Below are positions 44,360 through 54,296 of a stretch of 64,000 nucleotides of DNA, one piece after another. The position numbers and the translations under genes are program-made. This stretch comes from JANJUO01 sp942492935. Lineage in GTDB: Bacteria > Bacteroidota > Ignavibacteria > Kapaibacteriales > UBA2268. The notes beneath the pieces are model-generated. The model had not been told where the DNA came from and did no database searches. It saw only the letters and a program-made list of their open reading frames with translations. Position 1 is the stretch's first letter; each line of letters begins with the position of its first letter. The stretch is taken from the NCBI GenBank assembly GCA_942492935.1, contig OW818654.1, positions 1,798,001-1,862,000 on the forward strand, read 5' to 3'.

Positions 44360-44749
44360 ATATTAAATGTAATATTTATAGCTGCGTAACTGCGGCAACT
44401 TAATAGAAAGAAGTATAAAAATATGTCAAAACTATGCAACTTTTTGTTACTTTTATTTATTTTTTTCTATTATGATTTCGCATCTACGATGTTAAAGTCA
44501 ATAGATTTTGAAATAAGTTCAGAATGACAGAATGTTAAACCCCTCCTAAATCCTCCCCAAGGGGAGGACTTTACATATTATTCCTCCCCTTGGGGAGGTT
44601 AGGTGGGGTTTCTTCTTTTCAGCATTGAAAATGGATTCTGAAACAAGTTCAGAAGGACAAAGGAAAAAATCCTCCTGCCCCCTTTAAGAAAGTGGGAAAG
44701 GAATTAAGTTTGACTGAACAAGCTGAAATTAGTTTTTGAATAAGATGAA
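44360..44749. other. Repeat-rich intergenic region
   Basis: About 390 bases with two copies of GATTxTGAAAxAAGTTCAGAA (44504-44529 and 44634-44659), which flank a large C/G-rich double palindrome (44541-44610). A decayed CCTCCTGCCCCCTTTAAG piece lies near 44670. No gene is visible. Confidence 0.6.
44552..44598. repeat. Double palindrome, inverted repeat of CCTCCCCAAGGGGAGG
   Basis: CCTCCCCAAGGGGAGG (44552-44567) folds on itself and is the exact reverse complement of CCTCCCCTTGGGGAGG (44583-44598). The flanks extend the symmetry imperfectly (CCCCTCCTAAAT left, TTAGGTGGGG right). The centre carries GGACTTTACATAT, which is also at 33.67 kb. Confidence 0.8.
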
Positions 44750-46819
44750 CTACATCAAATTCAATTCTTGAATTACTTTTTTAATATCTGTTTCTGGCTT
44801 TTTGCAAACAAAATTTGAACATAAATAATATGCTGTTTTCCCATTGATTGAATTGTAATTCTTTAAATGTGGCAATAATTCAATCAAATTTTCTCTATTG
44901 TTCTTTGTTATTTTTATTAAAGTTAAATCAGGAATAAATCTTAAATTAATTTGATTGATTATGTCATTAGAATCAGAATCATTTTCATCATATATAATTA
45001 ATTCTTTACCATTCTTGAAAAATGAGAATAAATTACTTGCAAACATTGTATAAGCATTTGGCATTTGATTGATTGTATTTGCAAAGTGTTTTATGTTTGA
45101 ATCAACAATTTCAATGTATTGGGCTGTATTTGTAAAGGAATATAGTTTAATCAAATTACCTATCATAATAGAATTTCCAGATGGAATTGCACCATCATAA
45201 ATTTCTTTTTTTCGGAAAATTAAATCATTACTTACTTCTGCAAAAAAGAAACCACCATTATCATAATCATAAAATTTTTCAATACAAATATGAGTTAATT
45301 CAATTGCTATTTGCAAATATAAAGGATTGAAATTTGCAGAAAATAGTTCAAGCAAAGCTGAAATGATAAATGAATAATCGTCAAGCATACCATCAATACC
45401 TGATTCATTTTCTTTATATCGATGAAGAAGATTTGATTCAATATACATTTTATCAAGAATAAAATCCATAGCAACAACAGCTTGATTAATCAATTTTTCA
45501 GATTGAAATGTTTTTCCGGCATTTGCCAATGAAGCTATCATCAATCCATTCCAATCAGTAAGTATTTTATTGTCAAGGAACGGTCTAATTCTTTTACTGC
45601 GAACTTCAAGCAATTTCTTTTTGCAATTGTTTATAATTTCAATAAATTCATCATTATCTATTTGGTATTTTTCAGTAAAATATTCAATTGGATTAATTGA
45701 ATATAGAATATTCTTCCCTGTTTTACTATGCGTAATTTCATCAATATAATTGCCTTCTTCACTGATATTGAAGTAATCACAAAAAATTTCAACATTACCA
45801 ATTAGATTTTCTCTTATTTCATCAATTCCCCACAAATAGAATTTACCTTCTTCGCCTTCACTATCAGCATCTTCAGCCGAATAGAAAGCACCTTCTGGAC
45901 TTAGTAAATCTCTTAAAACATACTCTGATATTTCAAAAGCTACATCTTTGTAAAATGATTTATTGGTAAGTTTAAATGCTTCAGTATATGCTTGTAATAA
46001 ATTTGCATTATCATAAAGCATTTTCTCAAAATGTGGTACCATCCAAGATTTATCAGTTGAATATCTGTGAAATCCAAAGCCAACACTATCATATATACCG
46101 CCATTTCTCATTTTATTAAGTGAGTGTTCAACAATCTCTAAAGCTGTATCATCTTGATAATATTTATAATAATTCATAAGAAATATGAAATTATGTGGTG
46201 AAGGAAATTTTGGTTTTTGTCCAAATCCACCAAAAACTTCGTCATAAGAAGCAAGTAAACCATTTTTTACTTTTTCAAATATCGTTTCATTAAATGTTGA
46301 CGGAGTCTGAGAGTTGGTAGAATGTAAAATTACTTCATTTACAATATCATTTGCCGAGTCAATTATCTCATTGTAATTATCCTTCCAAACTGTATTTACT
46401 CTTTCGATTAATTGACGCATTCCAATCATATTGGCTCGTCCTTCTTTGGGGAAATAAGTACCTGCAAAGAAGGGCTTTTTGTCAGAAGTCATAAATATTG
46501 ATAGGGGCCAACCACCTCCACCAGTCATCATCTGGCAAACAGTCATATAAATATGGTCAATATCAGGTCTTTCTTCTCTATCAACTTTGATATTTATAAA
46601 AGTGTTGTTCAACATTTTTGCTATATTATCATCTTCAAAAGATTCACGTTCCATTACGTGACACCAATGACAAGTTGAATATCCAATTGATAAAAATATT
46701 GGCTTGTTTTGCATTTTGGCTTCTTCAAACGCTTCATCACACCAAGGAAACCAATTAACAGGATTATTTGCGTGTTGAAGTAAATAAGGGCTTTTTTCGT
46801 AAGCTAATCTATTTTTCAT
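44750..46819 (-). CDS. YyaL/DUF255 protein: thioredoxin-like domain plus alpha/alpha toroid
   Basis: 689 residues, complete. The N-terminal DUF255 thioredoxin-like domain has SPYLLQHANNPVNWFPW, then C50-H-W-C53 (STCHWCHVME) and KVDREERPDIDHIYM. GGGGWPLSIFMTSDKKPF and GTYFPKEGR are also typical. The long C-terminal part (about 200-640) forms a six-hairpin glycosidase / N-acylglucosamine-2-epimerase-like toroid (FHRYSTDKSWMVPHFEKMLYD). The family (bacterial YyaL, human SPATA20) has no settled function. TAAATTTG on the coding strand (plus coordinates 46844-46851) is a possible -7 box. Confidence 0.92.
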   Translation of the reverse strand: MKNRLAYEKSPYLLQHANNPVNWFPWCDEAFEEAKMQNKPIFLSIGYSTCHWCHVMERESFEDDNIAKMLNNTFINIKVDREERPDIDHIYMTVCQMMTGGGGWPLSIFMTSDKKPFFAGTYFPKEGRANMIGMRQLIERVNTVWKDNYNEIIDSANDIVNEVILHSTNSQTPSTFNETIFEKVKNGLLASYDEVFGGFGQKPKFPSPHNFIFLMNYYKYYQDDTALEIVEHSLNKMRNGGIYDSVGFGFHRYSTDKSWMVPHFEKMLYDNANLLQAYTEAFKLTNKSFYKDVAFEISEYVLRDLLSPEGAFYSAEDADSEGEEGKFYLWGIDEIRENLIGNVEIFCDYFNISEEGNYIDEITHSKTGKNILYSINPIEYFTEKYQIDNDEFIEIINNCKKKLLEVRSKRIRPFLDNKILTDWNGLMIASLANAGKTFQSEKLINQAVVAMDFILDKMYIESNLLHRYKENESGIDGMLDDYSFIISALLELFSANFNPLYLQIAIELTHICIEKFYDYDNGGFFFAEVSNDLIFRKKEIYDGAIPSGNSIMIGNLIKLYSFTNTAQYIEIVDSNIKHFANTINQMPNAYTMFASNLFSFFKNGKELIIYDENDSDSNDIINQINLRFIPDLTLIKITKNNRENLIELLPHLKNYNSINGKTAYYLCSNFVCKKPETDIKKVIQELNLM

Positions 46820-46912
46820 TTATATTTTCCGTTATAATTATATCAAATTTAGAATAGTTCTTAAAATTTGTTTAATTTTGAAAGCTGTATTAACGTATTT
46901 TTTGGAAAAAGA

Positions 46913-47824
46913 TTGAAAGCATGGCAAGCTGAATCATCATTAATGGTTGTAACTCTAATTTGGGGAGCAACATTTATTTTTACAAAATTGGGATTGAGTG
47001 ATGTCCCACCTTCACTTTATATAATATTAAGATTTGTAATTGCTCTAATAATGTGTTTTATTATTTTCGGAAAATATTACAAGAAATTCGAATATTCAAT
47101 ATTAAAGCAAGGTTTAATACTTGGATTTCTATTCGGAACTGGATTTTTATTACAGACTTACGGATTAAATTACACTACAGTTTCCAAATCTGCATTTATA
47201 ACGGGTATGACAGTACCAATTACACCATTCGTATTTTATTTAGTTCGAAAAAAACCGATTGCTTTATGGTCAATTATTGGTGTAGTAGTTTCTACTATTG
47301 GATTATATATTTTTACAAATCCAGATTTTAATGAAATAAATTATGGAGATGTTTTTACATTATTATCTTGTTTTTGCTGGTCATTTTACATTACATTTAT
47401 GGATGTGTTTACAAAACATAGAAACACAACAAAAGAATCTGCCCAAATACTGATGTTGCAATTTGTTGGTGCTTTACCACTTGCAGTAATTGCATTCTTT
47501 ATTTTTGATTACAGTACAGTTTTCATGAATCCAACTGTAAATTTACTTATTTCTCTTGCATTTAATGCTATAATGGCATCTTTCTTGGTAACATTTATTC
47601 ATACAAGTGTGCAAAAATTTACAACTCCTGTCAAAGCGGCATTGATTTTTTCGTTAGAACCAATTATAGCAAGTATTTTATCAATTTATATTATGAATGA
47701 AATATTTGGATTTAGGGAATACCTTGGCGGAGCGATTTTATTATCAGGAGTAATGGTCTCAGAAGTTGGTGAATATATTTTTAATTTGATAAAAAGAATT
47801 GGTAAAAAAATATTTAATATATGA
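46913..47824 (+). CDS. DMT-superfamily permease (EamA family)
   Basis: About 303 residues with ten membrane helices in two EamA repeats. The first begins MVVTLIWGATFIFTKLGL, the second around DVFTLLSCFCWSFYITF. FSLEPIIASILSIYIMNE near the end is the second-repeat signature. There is no ATG before the first helix. Two TTG codons are possible, 46913 (chosen: normal length, GGAAAA upstream) and 46868 (15 residues longer). The family exports amino acids, nucleotide sugars or other metabolites; substrate unknown. It is divergent from the YyaL gene. Confidence 0.85.
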   Translation: MKAWQAESSLMVVTLIWGATFIFTKLGLSDVPPSLYIILRFVIALIMCFIIFGKYYKKFEYSILKQGLILGFLFGTGFLLQTYGLNYTTVSKSAFITGMTVPITPFVFYLVRKKPIALWSIIGVVVSTIGLYIFTNPDFNEINYGDVFTLLSCFCWSFYITFMDVFTKHRNTTKESAQILMLQFVGALPLAVIAFFIFDYSTVFMNPTVNLLISLAFNAIMASFLVTFIHTSVQKFTTPVKAALIFSLEPIIASILSIYIMNEIFGFREYLGGAILLSGVMVSEVGEYIFNLIKRIGKKIFNI

Positions 47825-48021
47825 AAAACTTGCCTATGCTTGAAGAAGTAGTATTTAATTTACTCTATCAGATGTCCGATATCTCCAAGTAGTCGGATAT
47901 ATTGATTTTTATGGATATTTAAACTTCAATTAAAATAAAAAATCATCTCTTAAAAAATTCTTTAATGATTAATTCGTTTATTTATGTTGTTTGTTTGAAT
48001 AAGGAAAATTTTGAGGATTTT

Positions 48022-49008
48022 ATGATTGATATTCGTGAGTTAAACGAAAAAATTCAAATGGAAAGTGCTTTTGTTGATTTGCTTATGATGGAAATAGGTA
48101 AAGTAATTGTTGGACAAAAGTATATGATTGAAAGATTGTTGATTGGTTTGTTGTCTAATGGGCATATATTATTAGAAGGTGTGCCAGGATTAGCAAAAAC
48201 ATTGGCAATTAATACAATGGCATCAGCCATAGATGCGAAATTTTCAAGAATTCAGTTTACTCCTGACCTATTGCCCGCTGACTTGACGGGTACTCTGATT
48301 TATAATCAAAGATTAGAAGAATTTACAATTCGTAAAGGTCCAATTTTTGCGAATTTCATCCTTGCCGATGAAATCAACCGCGCCCCAGCAAAAGTACAAA
48401 GTGCTTTGCTTGAAGCAATGCAGGAGCGTCAAATTACAATTGGCGATACCACTTATAAACTTGAAGAACCTTTTTTAGTACTTGCAACACAGAATCCTAT
48501 TGAGCAAGAAGGTACTTATCCTTTACCTGAAGCTCAAGTAGATAGATTTATGCTTAAAGTGAAAATTACTTATCCAACAAGAGATGATGAACGGTCAATT
48601 TTGCGAGAGAATGTAGCTCAGGATTTTCCGAAAGCTTCAATTGTTGTAAGTCCAAAAGATATTCTAAGAGCAAGAACAGTTGTGAAAGATGTTTATATGG
48701 ACGAAAAAATTGAGCAATATATACTTGATATTATTTTCGCAACTCGTTATCCTGTTGATTATGGTTTAGGAAAATTAACACAGCTAATTAGTTTTGGTGC
48801 ATCACCACGTGGTACTATCAACCTTGCAATGGCTGCAAAAGCTTATGCATTTATCAAGAGAAGGGGATATGTGATTCCAGAAGATATCAGAGCTGTTTGT
48901 ATGGATGTATTAAGACATAGAATTGGAATTACTTACGAAGCAGAAGCTGAAAATATTACAAGTGAAGATATTATTAATGAAATTTTAAATTCAGTAGAAG
49001 TACCTTAA
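48022..49008 (+). CDS. moxR: MoxR-family AAA+ ATPase
   Basis: 328 residues from the ATG at 48022, which has GAGG six bases upstream and gives the family's normal start (MIDIRELNEKIQMES). An upstream ATG at 47965 adds 19 atypical residues. Walker A is GVPGLAKT, Walker B FILADEINRAPAKVQSALLEAM, and sensor 1 LATQNPIEQEGTYPLPEAQ. MoxR ATPases act as chaperones for vWA-domain partners, and here the partners are encoded downstream (DUF58, BatA-like). It is first gene of the operon, with four bases to the next. Confidence 0.93.
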   Translation: MIDIRELNEKIQMESAFVDLLMMEIGKVIVGQKYMIERLLIGLLSNGHILLEGVPGLAKTLAINTMASAIDAKFSRIQFTPDLLPADLTGTLIYNQRLEEFTIRKGPIFANFILADEINRAPAKVQSALLEAMQERQITIGDTTYKLEEPFLVLATQNPIEQEGTYPLPEAQVDRFMLKVKITYPTRDDERSILRENVAQDFPKASIVVSPKDILRARTVVKDVYMDEKIEQYILDIIFATRYPVDYGLGKLTQLISFGASPRGTINLAMAAKAYAFIKRRGYVIPEDIRAVCMDVLRHRIGITYEAEAENITSEDIINEILNSVEVP

Positions 49009-49012
49009 TGAT

Positions 49013-49891
49013 ATGGAAACTTCCGAATTATTAAAGAAAGTAAGAAAAATTGAAATACGTACACGTGGTTTATCTAAGCACATATTTTCTGGTGAATATC
49101 ATAGTGCTTTTAAAGGGCGTGGTATGGCTTTTAGTGAAGTAAGAGAATATCAGGTAGGCGATGATATTCGTTCTATTGATTGGAATGTAACAGCAAGATA
49201 TGCCGAACCTTATGTGAAAATATTTGAAGAAGAACGTGAATTAACTGTAATTTTGCTTGTTGATGTTTCAGGGTCTGAATACTTTGGAACAAGAACTCAA
49301 TTCAAGAAAGAGCTAATTACTGAATTATGCTCTGTTCTTGCCTTTTCAGCTATGCAAAATAATGATAAAATTGGAATTATATTTTTCTCTGATAAAATCG
49401 AAAAATTTATTCCACCTAAGAAAGGCAAATCTCACGTTTTAAGAATTATTCGCGAGTTACTCGAATTTGAACCGCAAAATAAGGGTACAAATATCGAGGA
49501 AGCATTAAAATATTTAAGCAATGTAATCAAGAAACGCAGTATTGTATTCATTATGTCTGATTTTTTAGATGAAAATAATTTTGAAAAGTCATTAATGATT
49601 CTTTCGAAAAAACATGATACTGTTGCAATGCAATTCTTAGACAAAGCTGAAGAAGAATTCCCAAGAATGAGTATGGTGAGAATCGTAGATGCTGAAACCG
49701 GAAAAGTTATGTGGATTGATTCTACAAAAAAATATGTTCGAGATGCTTATAAAAATTGGTGGGAATCCAAGCAAAAAAATTTGACAACTGTTTTAACAAG
49801 AAGTAATGTTGATTTGGTTCAAATTAGAACAGACCAATCATATATCACTCCATTAAGGAATTTCTTTTTGAAAAGGGAATTAAGAAGATAA
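49013..49891 (+). CDS. DUF58 domain protein of the Bat operon
   Basis: 292 residues. The N-terminus KKVRKIEIRTRGLSKHIF and GRGMAFSEVREYQVGDDIRSIDWNVTAR are the DUF58 signature. A vWA-like domain follows, with the metal-site motif LLVDVSGSEYFG. It is soluble, with no membrane helix. DUF58 proteins are linked to MoxR in nearly all genomes and are thought to be its substrate or partner in assembling envelope complexes. It lies between moxR and a large secreted protein. Confidence 0.93.
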   Translation: METSELLKKVRKIEIRTRGLSKHIFSGEYHSAFKGRGMAFSEVREYQVGDDIRSIDWNVTARYAEPYVKIFEEERELTVILLVDVSGSEYFGTRTQFKKELITELCSVLAFSAMQNNDKIGIIFFSDKIEKFIPPKKGKSHVLRIIRELLEFEPQNKGTNIEEALKYLSNVIKKRSIVFIMSDFLDENNFEKSLMILSKKHDTVAMQFLDKAEEEFPRMSMVRIVDAETGKVMWIDSTKKYVRDAYKNWWESKQKNLTTVLTRSNVDLVQIRTDQSYITPLRNFFLKRELRR

Positions 49892-49914
49892 AAATAATTA
49901 TAGGGATATGAGAA

Positions 49915-52900
49915 ATGAGTTCGAAAAATTTAATATTTAGTTCTGTAGGGTTAATAATATTTTCATTGGTTTCATTCAATATTTTGAAAATTGATTTCAA
50001 AAATATACCAAATGAAAAAAAATCAATTTCTGCTCCTGAGTTTTCTAAGGAAAGACAATATCGTGAATGGGAAAGATTACGTGACCCAAAAACCGGTCTT
50101 GTTCCCAAAAATATTAGAACTTTGGAAAATAATTTTGTAAATACTGTCTATGGTTCATTTAATAAACTAAAAAGTAAGCAAGATTTTTTACAAAGTGAGA
50201 AATGGAAACGCAGAGGTCCTTATGAAGTTGGTGGAAGAACTCGTGCTTTAGGTCTTGATATCCGAAATGAAAATATTATTCTTGCTGGTGGAGTTTCTGG
50301 TGGTATGTGGCGTTCAACCGATGGTGGACAAAATTGGGAAAAATCAACTCTACCTAACCAATTACATTCTGTTACATGCCTTGTTCAAGACACAAGACAA
50401 GGAAACGAAGATATTTGGTATGCAGGAACAGGTGAGCTTTATGGCAATTCTGCCGATATTACTGGTGATGGCGTATTCAAATCAACAGATAACGGATTAA
50501 GTTGGAACATAATTCCTTCAACTTCTACAAATAAACCGCAGACATTTGAAAATCCTTTTGACTATGTTACAAAAATTGTTATAAATACAGCACTTCCTTC
50601 TGATAGTACTGAAATTTATGTCGCAACAGGATATAATGGAATTTTTCGGTCAACTGATGGTGGTTTGAAATGGCAAAAAACTTTAGGTGGCGCCCAATAT
50701 GCAAATATTTGGTCTGAAATTGAAATTACTTCAAATGGTGTATTCTATGCAACTGTAAGTTCAGTTGCTAATCCTGACCAGTTTTCTACTCAAGGCATTT
50801 ATCGTTCAATTGACGGCTTAAAATGGGATAGAATACATCCTGAAAATTTCGGAGTCAAATACAACAGAATTTGTATTGGAATAGCACCTTCTGATGAAAA
50901 TCAAGTTTATTTTATTGGTGAAACGCCTAAATCAGGATTGCTTACTTTAAATTCAAGGGGAGATAGTCTTTATCATAGTTTATGGAAATATACTTATATA
51001 AGTGGAGATGGTACAGGTGAAAATGGAATTTGGGAAGACAGAAGTCAAAATTTACCAAACCATCAAGAAACTAAAGGACGTATGAATTCTCAATGGGGCT
51101 ATGATTTGGATATTAAAGTTAAGCCCGATAATCCTGATGTGGTTTTTATTGGTGCAGTTGCGTTATATCGTTCAAATGATGGATTTAAAACCAATGATTA
51201 TACAATAATTGGAGGTATATGTCCTTTTAATGATTGTGATTATCAATGGAGATACCCGAACCACCACGCAGATTTGCATACAATTGTATTTTCAAGAAAT
51301 GATTATAATGTATTATATACCGGCTCAGATGGTGGTGTTCATAAAACTATTGATTGTATGGCTGATATACAGGATTGGATTTCATTGAATAATGGCTATT
51401 TTACTACTCAGTTCTATGCTCTTGCTATTGACCACAGTGAAAAACATAATGAAATTGTTGTTGGCGGTTTGCAAGATAATGGCACTTTACTTTCATTGCA
51501 AAATGAAATGAAAAAAGAATGGAACAATCCTACCAAAGGAGATGGTTTTTTCTGTCAAATTCCAAATGGTGCTGAATATGTTATTACATCTCAAAACTCA
51601 ACTCCACAGCCAAAAATAAGTGTATGGAGAACTATTCTTAATCCAGATGGAACTAATCTAATTCAAACAAGAATTGACCCAATTGGTGGGAAAGACTTTA
51701 TTTGGAATACTCCTTTTGTTCTTGACCCTAACGAAACAAATAGAATGTATTTGGCTGGTGGAAAAATGGTTTGGAGAAATAATGATATTATGGAAATACC
51801 ATTAATTAATTCAAAAGATTCCACTTCAATAAATTGGGATAGCTTGAATCATACACGAATTGATTTTATATTGGAAGATACAAGAAGTGAACATATTTCT
51901 GCTATTCAAGTTTCAACAAAACCTGCAAATGTACTTTATTATGGTACAACTCGAGGAAGATTATATAGAATTGATGACGCCCATACTGGCAATCCTCAAC
52001 CAGTTGAAATTACTGGACAATATTTCCCAAAAGCTGCATATATTGGTTCGATTGCAATAGACCCTGAAAATGCTTCTATTGCAACTGTTTCATTTACTAA
52101 TTATGGCGTAATGAGTATATTCCAAACTACTGATGCAGGGTTAAGCTGGAAAGCAATTTCTGGAAATCTTGAAGAAAGACCAGATGGAACAGGTGTTGGA
52201 CCAGGTGTAAAATGGATTGAAATTTTGAAATATCAAGATAAGAAAATTTATTATGCAGGTACAACTGCTGGATTATTCTCGACAACTTTTATAAATGGCG
52301 AAAGTACAGTTTGGAGGCAAGAAGGTGCAACTACAATTGGTAATGTACCTGTTGATATGATAGATGCAAGACATTCTGACGGATATGTAGTAGTTGGAAC
52401 CCATGGAGCTGGGATATATCAAGCATATATCAACGAACTACCACAATTACCAGAAAAGACTTCACTAATATCACCTTCAAATCTATCAACACATATTTTA
52501 GATAAAACTAATTTCAGTTGGAATTTAAATCAAACTGCTGGCGTTTATGAAATTCAAGTTTCAAGAGATGAAAATTTCAATACTATTGATACTGTGATTG
52601 GCGGACTAAAAAATGCTGCGGTAGAAATTGCAAATTTCAAACAAGGATTTGTTAAGTATTATTGGCGTGTAAGAGGTATAAATGATGCCGGATATAGTGA
52701 TTACTCCGAAGTATGGTCATTTACTACAGCGATTGCACCACCAACATTACTTTATCCAGAAAATACTTCAATTGATGTAATTACAAGTCCTAAATTAATT
52801 TGGAATTCTGTCGAAAATTCACAAAAATACAGATTGCAAGTTTCTGCAGGTGTAGGATTCAATACCATTATAATAGATACCATTATTTCTGATACAGTAT

Positions 52901-53298
52901 TTCAATTGACTGATATTCAACAGAACAGAAGACACAATTGGAGATTGACTTCATTCTTCGATGATAAAGAGAGTGTTTATTCAAATGCTTATTATTTTAT
53001 TACCGAAAAAGTTGTAAGTGTTGAAAAAGGAGTAGAAAGTAATATTCAATTGATGGCTTTCCCAAATCCATTCAAGGATAGAACTACTATAAATTATGAA
53101 ATTTCTAAATCAGGTAATGTCCTTTTAGAATTAATTGGACAAGATGGAAAGATTATTAGTAGATTAGTAAATGAATATAAAGATAATGGAACTTATAATT
53201 TTGAGCTAAAATCAAATAATTTAGCGTCAGGAATGTATTATATAAGATTAATTAATGGTGATAATACTATTATTAAATCTATAAGTATTGTTAGATAA
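49915..53298 (+). CDS. Large T9SS-secreted beta-propeller protein inside the Bat operon
   Basis: 1127 residues. The N-terminus has a hydrophobic signal/anchor (about 8-24). WKRRGPYEVGGRTRALGLD is a start typical of Bacteroidota glycosyl-hydrolase-like propellers. Asp-box turns follow (STDGGQNWEK, STDNGLSWNI, STDGGLKWQK, TTDAGLSWKA), with GTGELYGNSADITGDGVFKS. Two fibronectin-like repeats (YYWRVRGIN; HNWRLTS) come after residue about 840. The T9SS domain begins FPNPFKDRTTINYEI and contains ASGMYYIRLI. It starts 23 bases after the DUF58 stop, and its own stop overlaps the next start (TAATG), so it is a real operon member. Function unknown. Confidence 0.85.
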   Translation: MSSKNLIFSSVGLIIFSLVSFNILKIDFKNIPNEKKSISAPEFSKERQYREWERLRDPKTGLVPKNIRTLENNFVNTVYGSFNKLKSKQDFLQSEKWKRRGPYEVGGRTRALGLDIRNENIILAGGVSGGMWRSTDGGQNWEKSTLPNQLHSVTCLVQDTRQGNEDIWYAGTGELYGNSADITGDGVFKSTDNGLSWNIIPSTSTNKPQTFENPFDYVTKIVINTALPSDSTEIYVATGYNGIFRSTDGGLKWQKTLGGAQYANIWSEIEITSNGVFYATVSSVANPDQFSTQGIYRSIDGLKWDRIHPENFGVKYNRICIGIAPSDENQVYFIGETPKSGLLTLNSRGDSLYHSLWKYTYISGDGTGENGIWEDRSQNLPNHQETKGRMNSQWGYDLDIKVKPDNPDVVFIGAVALYRSNDGFKTNDYTIIGGICPFNDCDYQWRYPNHHADLHTIVFSRNDYNVLYTGSDGGVHKTIDCMADIQDWISLNNGYFTTQFYALAIDHSEKHNEIVVGGLQDNGTLLSLQNEMKKEWNNPTKGDGFFCQIPNGAEYVITSQNSTPQPKISVWRTILNPDGTNLIQTRIDPIGGKDFIWNTPFVLDPNETNRMYLAGGKMVWRNNDIMEIPLINSKDSTSINWDSLNHTRIDFILEDTRSEHISAIQVSTKPANVLYYGTTRGRLYRIDDAHTGNPQPVEITGQYFPKAAYIGSIAIDPENASIATVSFTNYGVMSIFQTTDAGLSWKAISGNLEERPDGTGVGPGVKWIEILKYQDKKIYYAGTTAGLFSTTFINGESTVWRQEGATTIGNVPVDMIDARHSDGYVVVGTHGAGIYQAYINELPQLPEKTSLISPSNLSTHILDKTNFSWNLNQTAGVYEIQVSRDENFNTIDTVIGGLKNAAVEIANFKQGFVKYYWRVRGINDAGYSDYSEVWSFTTAIAPPTLLYPENTSIDVITSPKLIWNSVENSQKYRLQVSAGVGFNTIIIDTIISDTVFQLTDIQQNRRHNWRLTSFFDDKESVYSNAYYFITEKVVSVEKGVESNIQLMAFPNPFKDRTTINYEISKSGNVLLELIGQDGKIISRLVNEYKDNGTYNFELKSNNLASGMYYIRLINGDNTIIKSISIVR

Positions 53299-54296
53299 TG
53301 ATGAAAATAAACGGAATGAAAAGAAATATTTTATTTTTTGCTTTAATTATCTCATTTTTTGCTGAATTTTTCTTGTTATATTCACAAGAAAATTCAGCAA
53401 TTACTGAGATAGATACAAATAATGTAAAAATTGGTGAACAGATTAAAGTTAAATTAAAAGTTAAACTTGATTCATCTTACAAATTAATTTGGACTCAATT
53501 ACCAAAGGATTCAATTGGCAAGATTGAAATCATTTCTGTTTCCAAAGTGGATACAATAATAGATTCTATTTACAAACTTTATAAGCAGGAACTTTTGGTA
53601 ACAAGTTTCGATAGTGGTTCTTACGAAATTCCATCATTTAATTTTTTGTATGAAAAAGCTGGATTTGATTTGCCTTATCCAATTTCAACAAATCCAATGT
53701 ATCTTAATTTTGCAACTGTAGAAGTAGATACTACTTTGGATATAAAAGATATAAAAGGACCATTAGATGCCCCTTGGACATTTGAAGAATTTCTACCTTA
53801 TCTTTTAATTTTCTTAGGTGTAGTTTTATTGATTTGGATAGGAATTGTTTTATACAATAAATTCAAAAAATCTGACATTGTTCTAATTAAACAAAGACCA
53901 AAACCAACAGAACCTGCACATATTATTGCGTTGCGTGAGTTGAGAAGAGTAGAATCTCAGAGAATTTGGACAAATGGAAAATTCAAAGAATATCATTCAG
54001 AAATATCAGAAATTATCAGAACTTATATTGAGCATCGTTTTAATATCATTGCATTGGAAATGACTACGCAAGAAATTAATGATAAAGTTAATGAATTTGA
54101 TATTCTCGATGAAGCCAAGTTGAAATTAAGGCAAGTGCTTGAATTATCAGATTTAGCAAAATTTGCAAAATATGAGCCAATTGCATCTGAAAATGAATTA
54201 TGTGTTGCAAATGCTATTGAATTTGTCAATTTAACAGCTCAATTAATTGAAAATAGCGATAACACTTCTTCAAATGTAAAGAAGGAGGATTTCTAA
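53298..54296 (+). CDS. DUF4381/BatD-like membrane protein of the Bat operon
   Basis: 332 residues. A signal-like N-terminal helix leads to a periplasmic beta domain (about 35-150). One membrane helix (about 168-192) is followed by a cytoplasmic helical domain with ALRELRRVESQRIWTNGKFKEYHSEISEIIRTYIEHRF and LEMTTQEI, the DUF4381-type pattern. Such proteins sit between DUF58 and BatA in Bacteroidota operons and probably join the membrane complex. Start and stop are both TAATG overlaps, showing tight translational coupling on each side. Confidence 0.8.
   Translation: MMKINGMKRNILFFALIISFFAEFFLLYSQENSAITEIDTNNVKIGEQIKVKLKVKLDSSYKLIWTQLPKDSIGKIEIISVSKVDTIIDSIYKLYKQELLVTSFDSGSYEIPSFNFLYEKAGFDLPYPISTNPMYLNFATVEVDTTLDIKDIKGPLDAPWTFEEFLPYLLIFLGVVLLIWIGIVLYNKFKKSDIVLIKQRPKPTEPAHIIALRELRRVESQRIWTNGKFKEYHSEISEIIRTYIEHRFNIIALEMTTQEINDKVNEFDILDEAKLKLRQVLELSDLAKFAKYEPIASENELCVANAIEFVNLTAQLIENSDNTSSNVKKEDF

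Noticed and set aside
47850..47900. Possible hairpin TCCGATAT / TCGGATAT before moxR
   Set aside because: The two pieces are not reverse complements over a useful length.
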